Part shown: piece by piece, positions 37,647-51,500 of the stretch
Numbering within the stretch: the stretch's first letter is position 1
Layout of the letters: the number at the start of each line of letters is the position of its first letter
Origin: Phaseolus vulgaris
Taxonomy: Eukaryota; Streptophyta; Magnoliopsida; Fabales; Fabaceae
Direction of reading: 5' to 3'
NCBI RefSeq assembly: GCF_000499845.2
Contig: NC_023754.2
Location: 22,570,111 to 22,634,110, forward strand
Length of the DNA stretch: 64,000 bases
Translations under genes and position numbers: made by a program
Notes under the pieces: model-generated
Databases searched by the model: none
The model's input: the letters and a program-made list of their open reading frames with translations, nothing else
What the model was told of the DNA's origin: nothing

Positions 37647-39573
37647 TTAATAAAAAAAAAGTCTTCGTATCTTATCCTATATCCTATCATTAACGATATC
37701 ACTATCTTAATTCTTTAAAACAAAAATGGTGTGTTTTACCATTTTAATAATGAAAATCCTGTCCAAAAAAGTCCTTGTAACTGGGGTATGTATATTACTT
37801 AATGGTGGTTCATATATGTTTGATGTATTTGTTTTCTTCTTTAAGCGTATTTGTAATCGACACTTCTAATTTTTCTTTCCAGATATTGTAATCAATTTAT
37901 AAAATGAAATTTATATATATTTATATATTCTAATTGATACGTGACTTTTAACATATTGATTCGTGAAATTATATATAGTTATATATTATAAATAGTTTAA
38001 TAACGATTTGATTAGTGACATGATAATTTTATTATAATAAATTCTAAATAATTTTATTAGAAAATATATTTTAAATTTAATTTAATTTTATAAAATTAGT
38101 TTATAAGTTAAAATTTGTATTTAGTTATATATTATGATTTTTTATTTATTTCTAAATGTGAATTCTAAAAAAAAATCTGAACAAGAATTTTTGTGTCATT
38201 ATGCATGTATCTTTTGCCTGTTGGCTTCATGTGTAAGCAGAACTCTATTAAGACAAATGAAAGTTAGGTAATAGGTATGAGATTTTTTTATGCTGATAAA
38301 AAAAAGTATTTTTAATAATGAAAGGCATTGTTTCAATTCTCACAATACAAGCACTACTATTAGAAATACTTAAAATCAGAGAGCAAATGAATTTGATCAA
38401 TTTTTGTTTTCTCATTAAAAATCACTCCCTAGTCTAGTTTTTTTGGTTTCTGCTTCCACATCTCTGTCACTGGGATTGAGAGTGCCGTTAACACGACTTC
38501 ATTTGCTGCTGCACTGTCACGCCACTTTGAACCGTTGAGTTGTTCATTTCCCACCAATTTAACTTTTTCCACTTCTTCATTAACTTGTCTATTTTTTTAT
38601 GATTGGTGACGTTCAATTGATGTTTATAGATTGTAACTATGAAAATAGTTATGGAATACTCTAGATTTACTTGAAGTAAGCAACAAAATCGACAAAATAC
38701 AGTGACATACAATACCACGCTTTCGTCCATTTGCATTTAATAAAATTTCTTTAAAACTAAATTGAATTCGTTTATTAGTTTTTAGTTACCACACTAACAC
38801 AGTCACTTATTTATTACTTGAAAGAGAATCAGATTGGGATGCTCTCTAATACTAAAATTCGTAAATATTTCAATGAAGATTGTTATATGGTGAAAAATTA
38901 TTTCTTTTGCTAATTGAAGAAAAAAATTATATATTTATTATGTATAAGTTAATTTATATAAAATTATATCAATAAATTTTTTAAGAAAACATAATAAATA
39001 TAAACTTCTCTATAAACTGAAATTCATTTATAGATTGTAGAAGTTTTCTAATATAAGTTTTTAAATTTTTTATTTTAATTTATATAATTTAATTTTAATT
39101 CATAAAAATGTTTTTTTGTCATATTTTCCCTGAAAATCTTTATAAATAAGTTCGTCTGAAAGATGGTACACTTAATATTATTACTATTAGATATATTTGA
39201 AATATATAAAATCATTACCATTTATTAATATAATATTTAAAATTGTTACTGTATAAAATTAAAAGAAAATATATAATTAAAGTCCAGGTTTAAAATTAAA
39301 CCATTCTTTACCTTTTACACATATCTACTGATTTAGTTTATTTTTAAAATAACAAATCTGATGACTACTTTTAATAAAATATATTCTTTTTAATCACATT
39401 TCTATTTTTATTATTCAAATCCGATATTTTATTTAAGAAATTCAATATCAGAGTAAAAATTGCTAAATGCATAGTAATTATTTAATTAATATAAAATTAA
39501 GTTAGGTAAAACATTAAGCTAGTATAAAAAGTCCATGTACATATTTTAAATGATAAAAACTAATAGTAATTTT

Positions 39574-39600
39574 AATAATAATAATAATAATAATAATAAT
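39574..39600. repeat. (AAT)n microsatellite
   Basis: About nine AAT units. Confidence 0.9.
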
Positions 39601-40201
39601 CCATTTATAGATATTACACGAGTTTTTATTTATTTGAAAATATTAGAATAAATCATCAAAACGTTTAGAAAAAAATTGTAAAGTTCACTCAAATAATTTC
39701 TCGTTAGTCGTTTGTGTTTCTCTTTAACTCAACTATTTTTTGGATTATTTAAGCAGTGAGGTGGTCAATTTTCCGTCAAACCAATCAAACCGAATTGGTT
39801 CACGGAAGCTATGTATGTGTAATATTTAAATTCTTTTAAGATTGTTGTTAAATTATAATTAAGTTTCATTTTTTACAGTCATCATGCTTGTAATCTTAAC
39901 CGTTGTTTTAAGGAATATTAAGATAAAAGTGTGATTTTATTTTTAATTTCATGAGTGGTAGTTATTTTTTCAACATGGAGTGTATAGTTAGTCTCTTCAT
40001 TGTTTTTTAATTATTATTTTAAAAACAAAGCAAAATTAGCAATAGCTAGCCACCTCACCTAACACGGGCCTCGTTGTCTACATTTCGCTCTGATCTAACT
40101 AACACAACCACAAACACAAGTCACCACTTGAAAAAAAGAAAAAAGGAAGAACACAAAATTGAAGTAAATTTTGTACAACAAGGAAGCTAACTACCACGCC
40201 C

Positions 40202-40207
40202 CACGTG
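40202..40207 (+). promoter_or_regulatory. G-box in ACLB promoter
   Basis: CACGTG, about 43 bases upstream of the TATA box of the ACLB gene. This hexamer is bound by plant bZIP and bHLH (including PIF) factors. Position relative to the TATA box makes a functional role plausible but it is inferred. Confidence 0.5.
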
Positions 40208-40245
40208 ACTTGCTCTATTCAACACACACACATTCTCTACATCAC

Positions 40246-40252
40246 TATATAA
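40246..40252 (+). promoter_or_regulatory. ACLB TATA box
   Basis: TATATAA in the context ACTATATAAACCCGCC, followed about 30 bases later by a CT-rich leader typical of highly expressed plant genes. Confidence 0.65.
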
Positions 40253-40351
40253 ACCCGCCTCTACCATCCCTTCATTTTTCATTTCCCCTCCAACTCGCTC
40301 TTGACTCACTTCCTCTCCGATTCCGCAAGCGAGGCGAGTGAATCAGGTGAG

Positions 40352-41250
40352 GTAAGCTCCTCACTCTCCAACTAACTTCCACCAACCAAATCATAGATCT
40401 CCATTTCTCCTTCTATTCACTTCCCTCTCCGCTTCCAATCTTCAATTCTCTGCAATTTTAGGGATACTCTCGCTTCTTATTCCAGAATATCCTCTTCCGC
40501 TTTTCGCTGTTTCTTGTTCGATTTTTGTACATTCGGCTTCAACTTGTGCTCGTAGTGGATCTGCTTCGCTCGCTAGTTTCCTTCGCTTAATTTTCAAATC
40601 AAATCACGTAAATCGTATTTTCAGTTGCTGTGATGACGCCGTGTTTCGTTTTTGTTGCTGAATGAAACGATCGATTCTGCTTTCGTTCTCTTACTTATAT
40701 AGTTACAGATTTCAAATTCTGGCTTGCTTTTCGTTGAGATTGTAACTTTATTCTCCTCAATTGCGAAGTTTTGGTCGTTAAACGACTCTGTTTTGGTTGG
40801 TTTTTAGTTCTTCCTCTGACGATTGGATTGTTCCTAAAATGAGGTTGTGGAGTATGGACTTTGTTGACTACTGTTTCTTGTATGATGTTTAATTTTTTCC
40901 TCTTTATTTGGATCACGAGACTATAGTTGTGAATGATATATAATTTTTTTGATCTAGTTGAATCTGTAGTTGGAGGATGAGCCTGACATAATACTAAAGT
41001 TGCGCCTTGCTGACTGCTTGGGGGTGAATCTATGGGTGCTTAAGATAGATCATTAATGTTTGTACTTAGATAGAGATAACAACTCCGTGTTTCATTTCAA
41101 CTGATATGGAGAATATAGTACATTATTAATTATGTGATCCTTTTTTTTAATGTTACGTTTTAAAATAACTTTTGGTACGGCAATGGTTCAACTATTTCTT
41201 TGTAACTTTTCTTCTGCGATGTAGAAAGTAACGCACTTGTTTGTTGCCAG
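40352..41250 (+). other. 5' UTR leader intron of ACLB
   Basis: The leader CTCTCCGATTCCGCAAGCG... is followed by GTGAG|GTAAGC, and an acceptor TTGTTGCCAG ends at 41250, 19 bases before the start codon. The ~0.9-kb stretch is T-rich, without a coding exon. The donor may alternatively be GTGAGG at 40346. Leader introns often raise expression in plants. Confidence 0.6.
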
Positions 41251-41269
41251 ATCGATCTGTTTCTTCATC

Positions 41270-44200
41270 ATGGCCACTGGACAACTATTCTCCCGCACTA
41301 CACAAGCTTTATTTTACAACTACAAGCAACTGCCCATCCAGCGGATGCTTGATTTTGACTTCCTCTGTGGTTTGTATAGGATCTATCATCTTGATTTTCT
41401 TCTAGGCAGATTACAGGAAATGATACGTTGACATTAATATTTGTTCTTAAAAATAATGGAAGTTCTGATTTTGTGTTCACAGGCAGGGAAACCCCATCAG
41501 TTGCTGGAATAATTAATCCTGGTTCTGAGGGATTTCAGAAACTCTTTTTTGGTCAGGAGGAAATTGCCATCCCTGTTCATTCTACGTATGTGTTCTTCAT
41601 CTATTTCTCTACACAAACTTCCTCTTTTTTTGTTTGAATTTGGGATTTGGTTTGTAGTTGTAGCAAAGAGAATATTTTTTCCTTATTCTATCGGTCTCCT
41701 TACCGTTTTAACATATCATTCAATACAAAGTGACCAACTTTTGAACATGACATTCTTGTTTGTGTGGGGTGATTTTTCTTAGTCTTCCGTTGACTTATTT
41801 TGCAGCATTGAAGCCGCATGTGCTGCACATCCTACCGCCGATGTTTTCATCAACTTTGCTTCGTTTAGAAGGTCAGCAAATTATTTACTATTATTTGGAG
41901 TCTATGGTATCTTGTTGCACAATAATACATGAATATTCATTGGGATATCTGGAAACATTTCATAATATCATTTTAGATCAGAGAATAATTTACAATATCT
42001 TAAATGATCTATTATGAGTGGTTACGTATTTCTTGAGTTATTTCCTTATTTAATTAAGATTGGTTACGTATTTCTTGAGTTATTTCCTTATTTAATTAGG
42101 ATTGGTTGTCTAGTATTAAAATATATAGTTGTTACTAGTAGTACTTAGTTTGTCTTTCATATCATATCATGTCACATCAAATCAATATCAATTTCAATTA
42201 TTCAGTCCCTATTCGTTTTTCTTTATCTTCTTCTCTACCTAAATCCTTATGATGTCAACATGTACAAATTAATCTACTTGCAGTGCTGCAGCATCATCCA
42301 TGGCTGCTTTAAAGCAGCCAACAATTAGAGTTGTTGCTATTATTGCTGAAGGGGTACCTGAGTCAGACACTAAGCAATTGATTGCATATGCCCGTTCAAA
42401 CAATAAGGTGGAATTCGAAATAGATATTGATCAAATTAATAGCCATAAAATAACATGGAAAAAACTTATTTAATTGCTCTTGATTTGCTAGGTTGTTATT
42501 GGTCCTGCCACTGTTGGAGGCATTCAAGCAGGTGCTTTTAAAATTGGTGACACAGCTGGCACAATTGACAATATAATTCAGTGCAAGCTCTACAGGCCCG
42601 GATCTGTTGGATTTGTTTCTAAATCTGTATGTATTTATTTGACTTCCTGCTTATGTTGATGTCATCTTCTAGCATCACTATAAAGCTTTGATAATCCCAA
42701 CTTGCTTGTGGTACGAAGGTGCAGGATATGATCAATGTCTCAGCCAATGCATGCATTTTACTTTTTGGATTTAGATACGATACTTTATGTATACTCCTTT
42801 TGTACCCAGACAAATATTCCACCGGCAGGAGCTATTCAAGTCCCAAATTACAGCTTCAAGAAATTTAAGAATAATCCTTGAAAAGATAAACACGAATCAT
42901 ACCTTTTGTCTGTTTATAATTGTTTATCACGGCTTAGTTCATCTAGATTCTAGAAATATAGTATAGTGATCAGACTGTCTCTCAAATACCTTATTGATTT
43001 GCTAGCTTATTCAGAACCTTCAGTATGTGTTCATACAAAATAGTATGCTGGTGCGATAGGACATATTTGCAATTTTGTGTAGCTCAATTCCTTATCTTTG
43101 ACTTTATTTTTCTATCATTTAAATTTGAGCTTATTCAGTACCTTCAGTATGTGTGGATACAAAATAGTATGCTGGTGCGACAGGACATATTTGCAATTTT
43201 GTGTAGCTCAATTCCTTATCTTTGAGTTTATTTTTCTATCATTTAAATTTGCTTCTCCTTCCTGAAAGAACCAAAGAGATATATATAGCCTTAATATATT
43301 TTTGTGAATATTAAACTCAATCTTTAAATTAGATTTAAGAGTGGATGGTGAGATTATACTAATTATGGTGGAGTACAGATGTATCAAATTATAACTAGAG
43401 AAGGGCGCAACTTTTTCACAACATAACATGATTTGTTAGTTTACTTGCATGATATGTTTTTGAGCATCAATAAACACTCCTCCCCTCCCTATGCTCTCTT
43501 TAGTTCTAAATAATGGTAATAGCCTCTTTAGCTAATATCACATGTTCAATGGAATTGTTTCTATTTAATGTCACGTAGCAAATTGTGTTGTGTGGAAATT
43601 TAGAATTTCAGCTTTGTGATTTTTTTGACATGATATAATGTATGAACGGATGGTTCTAAAGGAAAAAAACTTTCTGAATTACAGGGTGGGATGTCCAATG
43701 AATTATACAACAGTATTGCCCGTGTAACTGATGGGATTTATGAAGGTATTTGCTGGTTTTTTCTTTTCGATTTTTTTTTTCAGCAATAAAGAATGAAATA
43801 AAATGGGAGTACTAGGAGTACTCCAACCCATAAATAAAAACCTCACATGAGTTATAAATGCTGGTATCACATCATATAACTACATGGTACCTAGCCAAAA
43901 AATTCTACAAAAAAACAAGATACATCCACCTGTCAAAAACTCTGGATATTACAAGAATGGATTTATGACCAGAGTATTGTTAATACCAGTATTTAGTTAA
44001 ATCTTGTTTAACTGCAGGCATTGCCATTGGAGGGGATGTTTTCCCCGGTTCCACACTTTCTGACCATGTTTTACGGTTTAACAACATACCCCAGGTATTT
44101 TTTTTCTTTCTTCTTGAGGAGCTACCTAAAATATGTGCATCATATAAATATCTGACTAGAATTTAGAGCATATAAGTTTTTTTTAGTTATTGACCAGTCT

Positions 44201-47018
44201 GGGTTTATCTTAAACCTCAGGTTAAAATGATGGTAGTACTTGGGGAACTTGGTGGGCGTGATGAGTATTCATTAGTGGAAGCTCTAAAACAAGGAAAAGT
44301 ATCAAAACCAGTTGTTGCCTGGGTTAGTGGGACATGTGCACGACTATTCAAATCTGAAGTACAATTTGGTCATGCAGTATGTCCCAGCTCCTTTAACCTT
44401 GACTAATTGTCAATTAAAGCATTTATCATAGTACGACATTCTTAATGTCTGTTGGCTCTTACATGAATCAGGGAGCTAAAAGTGGTGGTGAGTTAGAATC
44501 TGCTCAAGCAAAGAATCAGGCACTAAAGGATGCCGGAGCTGTTGTTCCCACATCATTTGAAGCTTTTGAAGCTTCAATTAAGGAAACATTTGACAAATTG
44601 GTTAGTATACATGTCTTGAAAATTTTCGTATGTTTAATTGAGTTTACTCCTCTCTCCTAATCTAGGAAATGCGCAATATTGTAAAGTAATCTCTTTCTTT
44701 TCCTTAATTAGTTGTAAATGGTTTGCTTATCTCAGGTTGAAGAAGGGAAGGTCACACCAGTCAAGGAAATTACTCCTCCACCAATCCCAGAAGACCTTAG
44801 CTCTGCAATTAAGAGTGGAAAAGTCCGTGCTCCAACTCATATTATTTCCACCATTTCTGATGACAGAGGTATATTGAAATCCATTGATGTTTTAATTTAG
44901 AGATGTGTCATCTCTCATTTTCTGGATGAGACACTCACATTTGATTGTTAAACTGAAGTTTTCTCTTTCAATATTTTCTGAAGGTGAGGAGCCATGCTAT
45001 GCTGGTGTACCCATGTCTTCCATCATTGAAAAAGGTTATGGTGTTGGTGATGTTATCTCTCTTCTGTGGTTTAAACGCAGCCTTCCACGATACTGTACTC
45101 AATTTATTGAGGTAGACTAATCAGCAGTACAGAGCTTTCCTTGAATATTTCCCTCCTTTCCTTTCTCTGTGTCTTGAGTATGTAAAATTGTTCAACACTT
45201 TACAGTGAAACTTATTTTGTGCTGTCAGTTTCCGTTTTAGATTTTTTTTCCAAAACAGACTATTGATATCATCTCCCAATCTTCTTATTGATCGGTTTCC
45301 TTGATCAGATATGCATCATGCTATGTGCCGACCATGGTCCTTGTGTCTCTGGTGCTCACAATACTATTGTGACAGCAAGAGCTGGGAAGGATCTAGTTTC
45401 CAGTCTTGTATCAGGTAAATATATGCCTAATTCTATCAATTACTGATGTAGGCATAATATCTGTTGGGGAAACAAAACTTTGTCTGCTGATAAATAATGC
45501 CATAAAAGTTAAAACGGTTAGTAATGAGCTTCTGAATCAGGTTTGCTTACAATTGGTCCTCGATTTGGTGGTGCCATTGACGATGCTGCTCGCTACTTCA
45601 AGGATGCTCATGACAGGGTATGATTTGTACTTTTGCTGTGAATCTGGTTGGAACTAATGAGAATATTGCAGAGAGGTGGAATGAAATCATATTTTATAAT
45701 TTATACAATAAACTTAGAAACAGGAAATTTTCAAAATTTTCTGAGGCTCCTTTCCTAAAATATACACTGCGAAGTTTGGTTTTCATCTCTAACATGGTAC
45801 TGTTTTCTGTGTCTTGTAGGGGCTTACACCTTATGAGTTTGTCGAAAGTATGAAGAAGAAGGGAATCCGTGTGCCAGGAATAGGGCACAGGTAACCTATT
45901 TCGTTGTAAAATTAATTAAGCAATGAATATGTTCTAATTCCATTGCACTTGCTGTTGCTGTAGTGTCATAAAATATAAATCTAAGGCTTGATTTTTTCCT
46001 GTGAAACAGGATCAAGAATAGGGACAACAAAGATAAGAGAGTTGAGCTGCTACAGAAGTTTGCACGCACGCATTTTCCTTCTGTTAAATACATGGAATAT
46101 GCTGTTCAAGTTGAAACCTACACCCTCACAAAGGCAAATAATTTAGTTCTTAACGTAGATGGTGCAATTGGATCGCTTTTCTTGGATCTTCTTGCCGGTA
46201 GTGGAATGTTCACCAAACAAGAGATTGATGAAATTGTAGAGATTGGCTATCTGAATGGCCTCTTTGTGCTGGCACGCTCCATTGGTCTAATTGGGTGAGT
46301 TTCAATTAATTATACGTATTTCATGTGAAAATCATTTTTTGGGTTTTTGTAAATCTTTGTGGCGTTTTTTAAGAGATGGCAATGGGTGGGTGCGGGTTTA
46401 GGGATTATCTTTTAGGGTTTGATTATATTTGTCTGTCCTTGAACACCCATCCTGTTTTTTATATCTGACGGGTATGAAATATTTCATACATGATAATGGA
46501 TATATTAAACATGGTATTATAAATAATATATTGTCAAACTGACATATTTTCTTCTCATTAATGTCAAATAATAATGAAAAGAATTATAATTATATAAATT
46601 TTACTATAGAATATCATATTCATCTCGTCTGTTCATACCTATGTCTGATTAATCTCGACTGTGTATTTGTATGTTCATACCTATGTCTGATTAATCCAAG
46701 TGTTCATACCTGTGTGGATTTATTTGTCTTCCCCATTTTTTTTAATTCACAATTCTTTTATAGTCTTATGATCAACAGAGTTTTTTTTTTTATCAGCATG
46801 ATCCAGTGTTAGGTGGTCGTCGTAGCCTACTGGATGTGCATATAACATGTCATTTGTGAATCTATTGAACTGATAATCTTTTATCTCCTCCAAAATATAT
46901 TATGCATGGCTTGGTCTTATTCATTGTTATTTAAAATTTCAGGCACACCTTTGACCAAAAACGATTGAAGCAACCACTTTACCGTCACCCATGGGAGGAT
47001 GTTCTCTACACAAAGTGA
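41270..47018 (+). CDS. ACLB: ATP-citrate lyase subunit B
   Basis: Sixteen coding exons: 41270-41369, 41483-41585, 41806-41871, 42284-42407, 42492-42626, 43685-43745, 44018-44094, 44221-44376, 44472-44600, 44736-44868, 44984-45111, 45309-45414, 45541-45617, 45820-45890, 46010-46294 and 46943-47018. All phases agree and give 608 residues, the usual plant ACLB length. With ACLA it forms the cytosolic enzyme that makes acetyl-CoA and oxaloacetate from citrate, ATP and CoA, supplying elongated fatty acids, flavonoids and sterols. The N-terminal part is CoA-ligase-like; the phospho-accepting histidine is in QFGHAGA (about His273, at the exon 8/9 join). The C-terminal part is citrate-synthase-like with [23 protein letters not shown] and VPGIGHRIKNRD. 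The protein begins [20 protein letters not shown]. No defects. A decayed second copy lies about 5 kb downstream. Confidence 0.97.
42019..42102. repeat. 42-bp tandem duplication in ACLB intron 3
   Basis: TGGTTACGTATTTCTTGAGT... at 42019-42060 is repeated almost exactly at 42061-42102. Confidence 0.95.
43004..43251. repeat. 124-bp tandem duplication in ACLB intron 5
   Basis: AGCTTATTCAGAACCTTCAG starts at 43004 and its copy AGCTTATTCAGTACCTTCAG at 43128. The two 124-base units differ at only a handful of positions. Intron 5 is the longest coding-region intron (about 1.06 kb). Confidence 0.95.
46372..46490. mobile_element. Possible MITE fragment in the last ACLB intron
   Basis: GATGGCAATGGGTGGGTGCG followed later by GAACACCCATCCTG and CTGACGGGTATG resembles the GC-rich ends of plant hAT-type MITEs. 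Ends and duplication are not resolved. Confidence 0.35.
46647..46722. repeat. Short tandem repeat in the last ACLB intron
   Basis: GTTCATACCTATGTCTGATTAATC occurs near 46630 and 46673, with a third partial GTTCATACCTGTGTGGATT near 46701. Imperfect units. Confidence 0.7.
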
Positions 47019-47359
47019 GAAAAATTGTGACTGTAAGAACTTTGAAATTCTTCAAATTAGCAATCTTTTGGGAAATCATGCATCTGAAATATGCTGGAGT
47101 GATTTTGTAACTCTTAGACTAGTGTTGTACGGTCTATTGGTAAGGATAAAATTCATAAAGAGAGAATTTGGGTCATTTTTAAAATTATATATTTCTATTG
47201 ATGAACATTCATGTATGTGGCTTCATAGGAAATTATCACATAAATTGAAGCGCATCTGTTGACCGTCAAATGTTTTGTTATTAATTACTTGCCTATTTTG
47301 TCCTGCACAAATTATAACATAATGATTTAAGTATGTTTAGATAGAAATGGAATAATAAT

Positions 47360-47365
47360 AATAAA
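47360..47365 (+). terminator. Candidate ACLB poly(A) signal
   Basis: AATAAA about 340 bases past the stop; another AATAAA follows at 47406-47411. Motif evidence only. Confidence 0.35.
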
Positions 47366-47411
47366 ATCATCAGCGTCCATTGTAATACGAACTTGATCTT
47401 CAGATAATAAA

Positions 47412-50400
47412 AGGTTAAAAAAGTACACACATATATGCTTTTTAGTCTTTATAATCTGAAAAATGTTTATTTCAGTCCTTTTGATCCTAATATTATTGAT
47501 ATTTCACTTATAAGATTAACAATAGCAAATCATGTATGTACGAAAATTAATTTTGATTATATATTCATAAATTCAAATATTGAATCACATGTTTGTTTTC
47601 TTTTTAAGTATTTATGTTGACTGTATTTATCAAGTATAAAGTGTTTCAATAGAGAAGATAAAATACGTTTTTTTCAAATTAAAGAATTAAAAAAATAATT
47701 TTAAACTTAAATGATAAAGATAATAAATAAATAAATAAATGAGGAACTAAAAATATATTTAAAAAGAATATTCTAAGAAACAATTGTTTGTAAGTTCTAT
47801 TCATTAAAATAATTTTCACACAATCTATATTCTATATGAAAGTTGTTTTGTTGAAGTTTTCATTTATAAAATGTCCGTTAAAAACAGCGGTAAATAAATT
47901 TATTGTTTGAAGAGAGTTTCGTTGCACCTCTGTATTTAGTGCTATATAGTCTTAACGCAATAATACCATGCTTAATATTTTAAATATTTTAAAATTTATT
48001 TTTATTGGTTTAGTCTTTGAACCATTCATTTTTAATAATTCAATTCTTATTTATCTTTTTGTAACATCTAAAAAAATGTTAAAAAACAATATATATATAT
48101 ATATATATATATAAATTAATCTTAAGAATTACTCAATCATATAATTATTAATAATAATTCATTCTAATAATCACATAAATTTTTTAACACTAAACATGTT
48201 TAATTTAATTTATTCCTGATTAAGTACCCTGATTTTTTTTTATTCCAAAAGAGATTATATGGTGGTGTTTGATATTTTAGCAACCTCTTTTTCAATATTA
48301 ATTGCATCTGCACTAACTAATTCTGTAATGTTAGGAATAACAGACAGATTTGATTTACTCAATAAGCCGTTCTGTCAGACAATAAAATTGTATCTGCAAA
48401 AAAATAATCAAGTTAATAGAGAAGAAATCTAATTAACAGAATCATATACACAAATAAAACAACTGGAATTTTATTTTTTTTAGAAATAGTCATATTCCAC
48501 TACTCAGATAAGATCATGTCAACACAATGATGAACATGCATCAAACAAAATTACAAAATAAATAATATTTCCAGAAAAAAATCTTTTGAAATAAAAAAAA
48601 TCCAAATTATTTTTTTCAAAAATTATGATAAGGTGTACTTTTATGATAAATCTAAATTCAGAATTGTTAATTTTATAACTATAAATTATATTATCTCAAG
48701 CACAATTTTATTTTTCGGAAGATGCAATCTGGAAAATTCATTTAAGGTTTTTAAATAACTTAATTTAAATAAAAACACAAAAAATAGAAAACAATATAAT
48801 ATTTTATTAAATTGCTGAAGTAGTATATACACACACAAAAAGGTTACAGGAATAATCAACCTAAATAATTTATCCAAACTTTAAAGTTGGGATTCCAGGG
48901 AGCCCACTTCGCACGTGCTTTTCTAGATATTATGTTTTTTGCATGTCACTTTCACTCAACACTATCTGTATCACTTGTTCGCACGACCCAAGTCCAACCA
49001 CAAAAAATCCAGCACACCAAAAAGCATCAATTAAAAAACAAAATTCCAAGAATAATTAACACAGTATGGGAAACTGATACAACTAGCATTATGTACAGTA
49101 AAAGACAAAAACACAGGGAAGCCAGAGTTAGAAAAGATCCCTGGTAGAGTGTATCTACTGAGTCATGCTATTTTAATTTAACCATATTTGTTTTATACAA
49201 TCGGCCTATAATCACTGTTATTAGTTTTTTTTATTGAATAATCTAATTTAAATTTTGATTAAATAAAAGTAGGTTGTATGATTGTGTTAAAGAAAATGGG
49301 TCTAAAAATGTCTTTTTTCCACAAAAAGAAAGCAAGGAGAGAGGGGTTCCACTATCCATCATCCTGGGTACTGAAGTTGCCATCCTGTGAATGTGAGCAA
49401 CAGATTTTTTTTTATTGAAAGCTGAAAGGGATATTATTTGGAGTAATTGAGAAAATTGTATTTTTGGAGTAATAAAGAAATATACATGAAATGCATTCTA
49501 GGATTCAGAAATTCATGTATGGATCTATAAATAATTGTACATTCTTAAAATATATTTACTTTTAAAAAAAAATTATGAATAATGGATCATTTTGTAAATG
49601 CATGATTAGAAATAGAAGTGATGTATCAACTATGTCTAAAATACAAATTTCTTAAAGATAAAATTAGAATTTCAAACGTTATGGAGTTGTAGCTTAAAAA
49701 TATGGGGTGCAGAATGTAACTGTCTTAAGAGCCCAATAGAATCCGAAACCAACAATGTGTAGCAATAGAAATGGGTCATAATGTTTTGACAAATTCTTTT
49801 TATACTCAATATTTTTAATCAACACAATTTTAAAATTTCAAAAATATTATTTATTTTGGAAATAAAATTTCAGAATTGAAAATAATGCATTCTGAAAAAG
49901 TAAACCTGGAAGAGCCTTTTGTGTTCTAGAAATAAAAATTCGAAAAAAAAATGAAAAGTCTATTAAAAAAAAAAAATCCAGAAACATATTTCAGAAAAGA
50001 GAATCTAGAATGTATTTTTATATGTATTTCATTTTTTAAGAGCATTTTCGTCTTTTCCACTGAAATTGAGTGTAATTACCTAATGTTTTTGTAGTGATAG
50101 GACTTCTTGAGGATGAGTTCACAAAACAACAAAGGCAAATTATTCATGAAGCATATCAGTTTCATCCTGCATCCGATTTGTTATTAAAATGAGAAAAATA
50201 TTATTCTACAACTATGAAAATAACCTTAAATAAAAGGTGAATTTTAGAATTTTTTTTAAATGTATTTCTAGATTTTGTGTTTGGAAATTTCTTTTTAGGT
50301 ATATATTTTTTGTATTTTGGATTTTTTTTTAGAATATATTTTTTTGCATTTTGAATTTTTTTCTATAATATATTTTTTCTTTTATAATTTTCTTTTCCAA

Positions 50401-51500
50401 AATTGTATTTTTTAAATTCCAAATTTTCAAATCTAAAATAAAAAATAATTTTAGAAATTTTAAAGATAGAATACAAATTAAAATTAATTTAATGCAGAAA
50501 GAATTTGCCAACAATGAATCATTTGGGTAAGAGTTGGGCTGCCTTAGTGATTACTTTCAGTTTATTCAAACCAATCATTCTCAATGATTTTTTTTTTTAT
50601 TATAAAAACTTTAATTTTAACTAAATTGTACAAAATTGCATTTCATTATACAATTCTTTTTAAATTATAAAAAATATTTACATTTTTTTAATTTTAATGT
50701 TCTAATGAATAATATAATTTAAACTTATGTGTTACTATAATTATAAATATAAATAGATATAAGATAATGTTAAATGAAAAAATATTTATACGTTATCATA
50801 TAAATTAAAAAATATACACAAGTTTATTTCATTTATTTAGTTTTTTTAAAATTAAATAAATTATATAAGTTTTATAAAATTACTATTATGATTTAAAAAT
50901 ACTTAAATAATAAGATTTTTTTAATATTTTCATCATCATTGCAATTTAAATTTACGAGTGAATATTTTATAGAGAGAGGAAAGAAAAACTCATTTTATCT
51001 TGTTCAACCTAATCTACCTCTCCAGCGACACAATAAATGCATTTTATTTATAGAATATAATAAGTGAAAATTAACATTGTGTAAAAAAAAAACAAAATAG
51101 TTATCATATGATGTGTGTTTTTAGTAGTGTTTTTCAATTAAAATTCAAGTTTTATTTTAATAATCAGCACAATAAATAATTTTATTAAATATCATTACAT
51201 ATGAGGAAAACGAGAGTATAGATTAAAATTTGTTTAATAAACTATATGAAAAAAATAATGCTGTGTCTAAGTTTTGTGCTAGTTTCTCAAATTTAAGATA
51301 ATTTTTTTTTTCCTCAAATAAAACTTAGTTTTTTTTAGAATTTAAAGTTTTACCCGGGATTCCCAATTTAATATGCATGAGTAGTTATCACTGTCCCAGA
51401 CAGCTAGATTTTAGTGAAACTCAATTCCTATACCAGAATTATGTTCTGCTTTTTGTTTCTATTGATCATTCTAGTGTCGTATTGAATCTATATGGTTAAG
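47412..51500. other. Spacer between ACLB and its pseudogene
   Basis: AT-rich. Includes an (AT)n run at about 48090-48112, a segment at 48940-49030 resembling DNA upstream of PHYB, and 49700-50480 with repeated AGAAAT/TTTCAGAA-type words like those near 8140-8340. No gene recognised. Confidence 0.45.

Larger units (their letters stand above)
35748..40195. other. Gene-free spacer upstream of ACLB
   Basis: AT-rich DNA with a degenerate TRIM LTR, a 63-bp tandem duplication and an AAT-type microsatellite, listed separately. No gene recognised; the frame at 38488-38736 has no support. Confidence 0.5.
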
